A DNA stretch of 6,558 nucleotides from contig CAJYBF010000059.1 in the NCBI GenBank assembly GCA_913064935.1, forward strand, positions 1-6,558. Reading direction: 5' to 3'. This stretch comes from an uncultured Mollicutes bacterium. GTDB taxonomy: Bacteria > Bacillota_I > Bacilli_A > MAG-NZ. How positions within the stretch are numbered: the first letter of the stretch is position 1; each line of letters begins with the position of its first letter. Below are positions 5,954-6,558 of the stretch, in pieces. Position numbers and translations under genes: made by a program. The notes under the pieces were generated by a model, which had not been told where the DNA came from, searched no databases, and saw only the letters and a program-made list of their open reading frames with translations.

Positions 5954-6448
5954 ATGAAAAAACTAATATTAGTAGATGGATTTAGCTTGATTTTTAGAGC
6001 TTATTACGCTACAGCTTATAGTGGTAATTTGATGAGAAATTCTAAAGGGATGCCAACAAATTGCTTGTTTGGGTTTGCTAATATGATGCAAAGGTTGATG
6101 AAAGAAGATTTTACTCACTTTTTAGTTGCTTTCGACGCAGGAAAGAAGACTTTTAGACATGATGAATACCCAGCATACAAAGAAGGTAGAAGTAAAACTC
6201 CATCTGAGTTAATAGAACAAATTCCTTATGCTAAGGAATATGTAGACAAATTAGGAATTAAAAGATACGAAAAAGTATATTATGAAGAAGACGATATAAT
6301 TGGTACTTTAGAAAAAAAGGCATGTGCAAAAGGGCTGCGACAAATATTGCCGGTGCACACAAACAGAATATTTGCTGTTTTTATGTCCATGTTCAAGAAT
6401 CCTAAAATGGTTGAGTTGTTGGTTGACCAAATCATCCGCTGCCGGTGA
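5954..6448 (+). CDS. polA: DNA polymerase I, N-terminal fragment (5'-3' exonuclease domain)
   Basis: The first 127 codons (to about 6334) clearly encode the start of the 5'-3' exonuclease (FEN-like) domain of DNA polymerase I, used in repair and Okazaki-fragment processing. Visible motifs are ILVDGFSLIFRAYYA with Asp8, VAFDAGKKTFRH with Asp61, Arg68 and His69, PAYKEGR (73-79), and YYEEDDIIGTL with Glu112, Asp113 and Asp114. The next expected block, the SGDKDLLQL-type metal site, is absent. After AKG (125-127) the frame reads about 37 unrelated residues to a TGA at 6446-6448, and the base composition changes. The rest of the polymerase is missing, so this is a chimeric end and the 3' part of the listed span is not polA. 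The ATG at 5954 has GGAG eight bases upstream and matches the usual start of the family. Confidence 0.85.
   Translation: MKKLILVDGFSLIFRAYYATAYSGNLMRNSKGMPTNCLFGFANMMQRLMKEDFTHFLVAFDAGKKTFRHDEYPAYKEGRSKTPSELIEQIPYAKEYVDKLGIKRYEKVYYEEDDIIGTLEKKACAKGLRQILPVHTNRIFAVFMSMFKNPKMVELLVDQIIRCR
6325..6334. other. Junction between polA and unrelated DNA
   Basis: Plus-strand polA homology runs through AKG to 6334. Minus-strand phosphatase homology (CRSP) reaches 6331 and perhaps 6328. The two therefore meet with an overlap of only a few bases, which looks like a short-homology join. GC is about 32% for 5941-6334 and about 42% for 6335-6558 (hand counts). A misassembly or amplification chimera is the simplest reading; a real rearrangement cannot be excluded. 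Confidence 0.75.
6326..6390 (-). CDS. Low-molecular-weight protein tyrosine phosphatase, N-terminal fragment
   Basis: The minus strand from the ATG at 6390 reads MDIKTANILFVCTGNICRSP. This carries the phosphatase P-loop C-x5-R-S with Cys12 as nucleophile and Arg18, almost at the N-terminus as in low-molecular-weight tyrosine phosphatases; related arsenate reductases share the fold. An AGGA site lies nine bases upstream. An in-frame ATG at 6435 would overlap the stop of the preceding reading frame (ATGA), but it would add 15 residues not usual in the family. The fragment stops at the junction near 6331, with only about 20 of the usual ~150 residues present. It appears to come from a different DNA than the rest of the window. 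Confidence 0.7.
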
Positions 6449-6557
6449 GATAATTTTCATCCAAAGATCCGTAGACTACAGGAAGTGATTCAATATCCGG
6501 GGGCTTGAATCCAAAGACAATTTCAAGAAAAACCATCGTAATACGAAAGGTTGCGCC
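6432..6557 (-). CDS. Unidentified C-terminal fragment upstream of the phosphatase
   Basis: An open minus-strand frame enters from the right edge and runs 41 codons to a TGA at 6432-6434. It contains FLEIVFGFKPPDIESLPVVY and ends in NYLTGSG. Its TGA overlaps an in-frame ATG of the phosphatase frame, which would suit a translationally coupled operon. I do not recognise the family and the stretch is short, so it may not be a gene. Confidence 0.3.
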   Translation of the reverse strand, partial: GATFRITMVFLEIVFGFKPPDIESLPVVYGSLDENYLTGSG

Positions 6558-6558
6558 C

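Overview
The window looks like a draft contig from an AT-rich, low-GC Gram-positive bacterium. It has A/T-ending codons, good Shine-Dalgarno sites (several of the GGTGAT type) and short intergenic hairpins. The gene set (PpaX, YczE-like protein, VanY-like peptidase, DUF2779 protein, PolA) fits Bacillota. The DUF2779 protein would suit the Acholeplasma/Izemoplasma/Erysipelotrichia side, but that placement is inference. All 15 tryptophans in the readable genes use TGG, which favours the standard bacterial code.

Layout: (1) 81-1364, minus: an iron-sulfur Cas4-like nuclease domain followed by the start of a DUF2779 domain, cut off by a TGA near the left edge. (2) 1483-2749, plus: a two-gene unit with overlapping reading frames, ppaX (HAD pyrophosphatase) and a YczE/YitT-type membrane protein, closed by a UUCG hairpin terminator. 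(3) 2774-3424, minus: a Tyr/Gly/Pro/Asn-rich surface-type protein of 216 codons, interrupted by one in-frame TGA at codon 94. (4) 3558-4247, plus: a DUF2161-type PD-(D/E)XK protein with a near-consensus promoter and a bidirectional terminator. (5) 4270-5897, minus: a probable two-gene unit, a membrane-anchored M15 (VanY-like) peptidase followed by a cation:proton antiporter whose N-terminus is split from the rest by a one-base shift in a run of seven T. (6) From 5954, plus: the 5' end of polA, divergent from the peptidase.

At about 6325-6334 the polA homology stops abruptly. The last ~224 bases are richer in GC (about 42% against 32% in the polA part, hand counts). On the minus strand they encode the N-terminus of a low-molecular-weight protein tyrosine phosphatase. 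This looks like a join between two unrelated DNAs, most likely a chimeric contig end.

The genes do not form one obvious pathway. They are mostly housekeeping or envelope functions (pyrophosphate hydrolysis, ion/proton exchange, peptidoglycan trimming, DNA repair polymerase) plus two nuclease-fold proteins of unknown role. The points worth checking are the in-frame TGA in the Tyr-rich gene, the homopolymer frameshift in the antiporter and the two damaged ends. I see no tRNA, rRNA, CRISPR array, insertion sequence or convincing new defence system.
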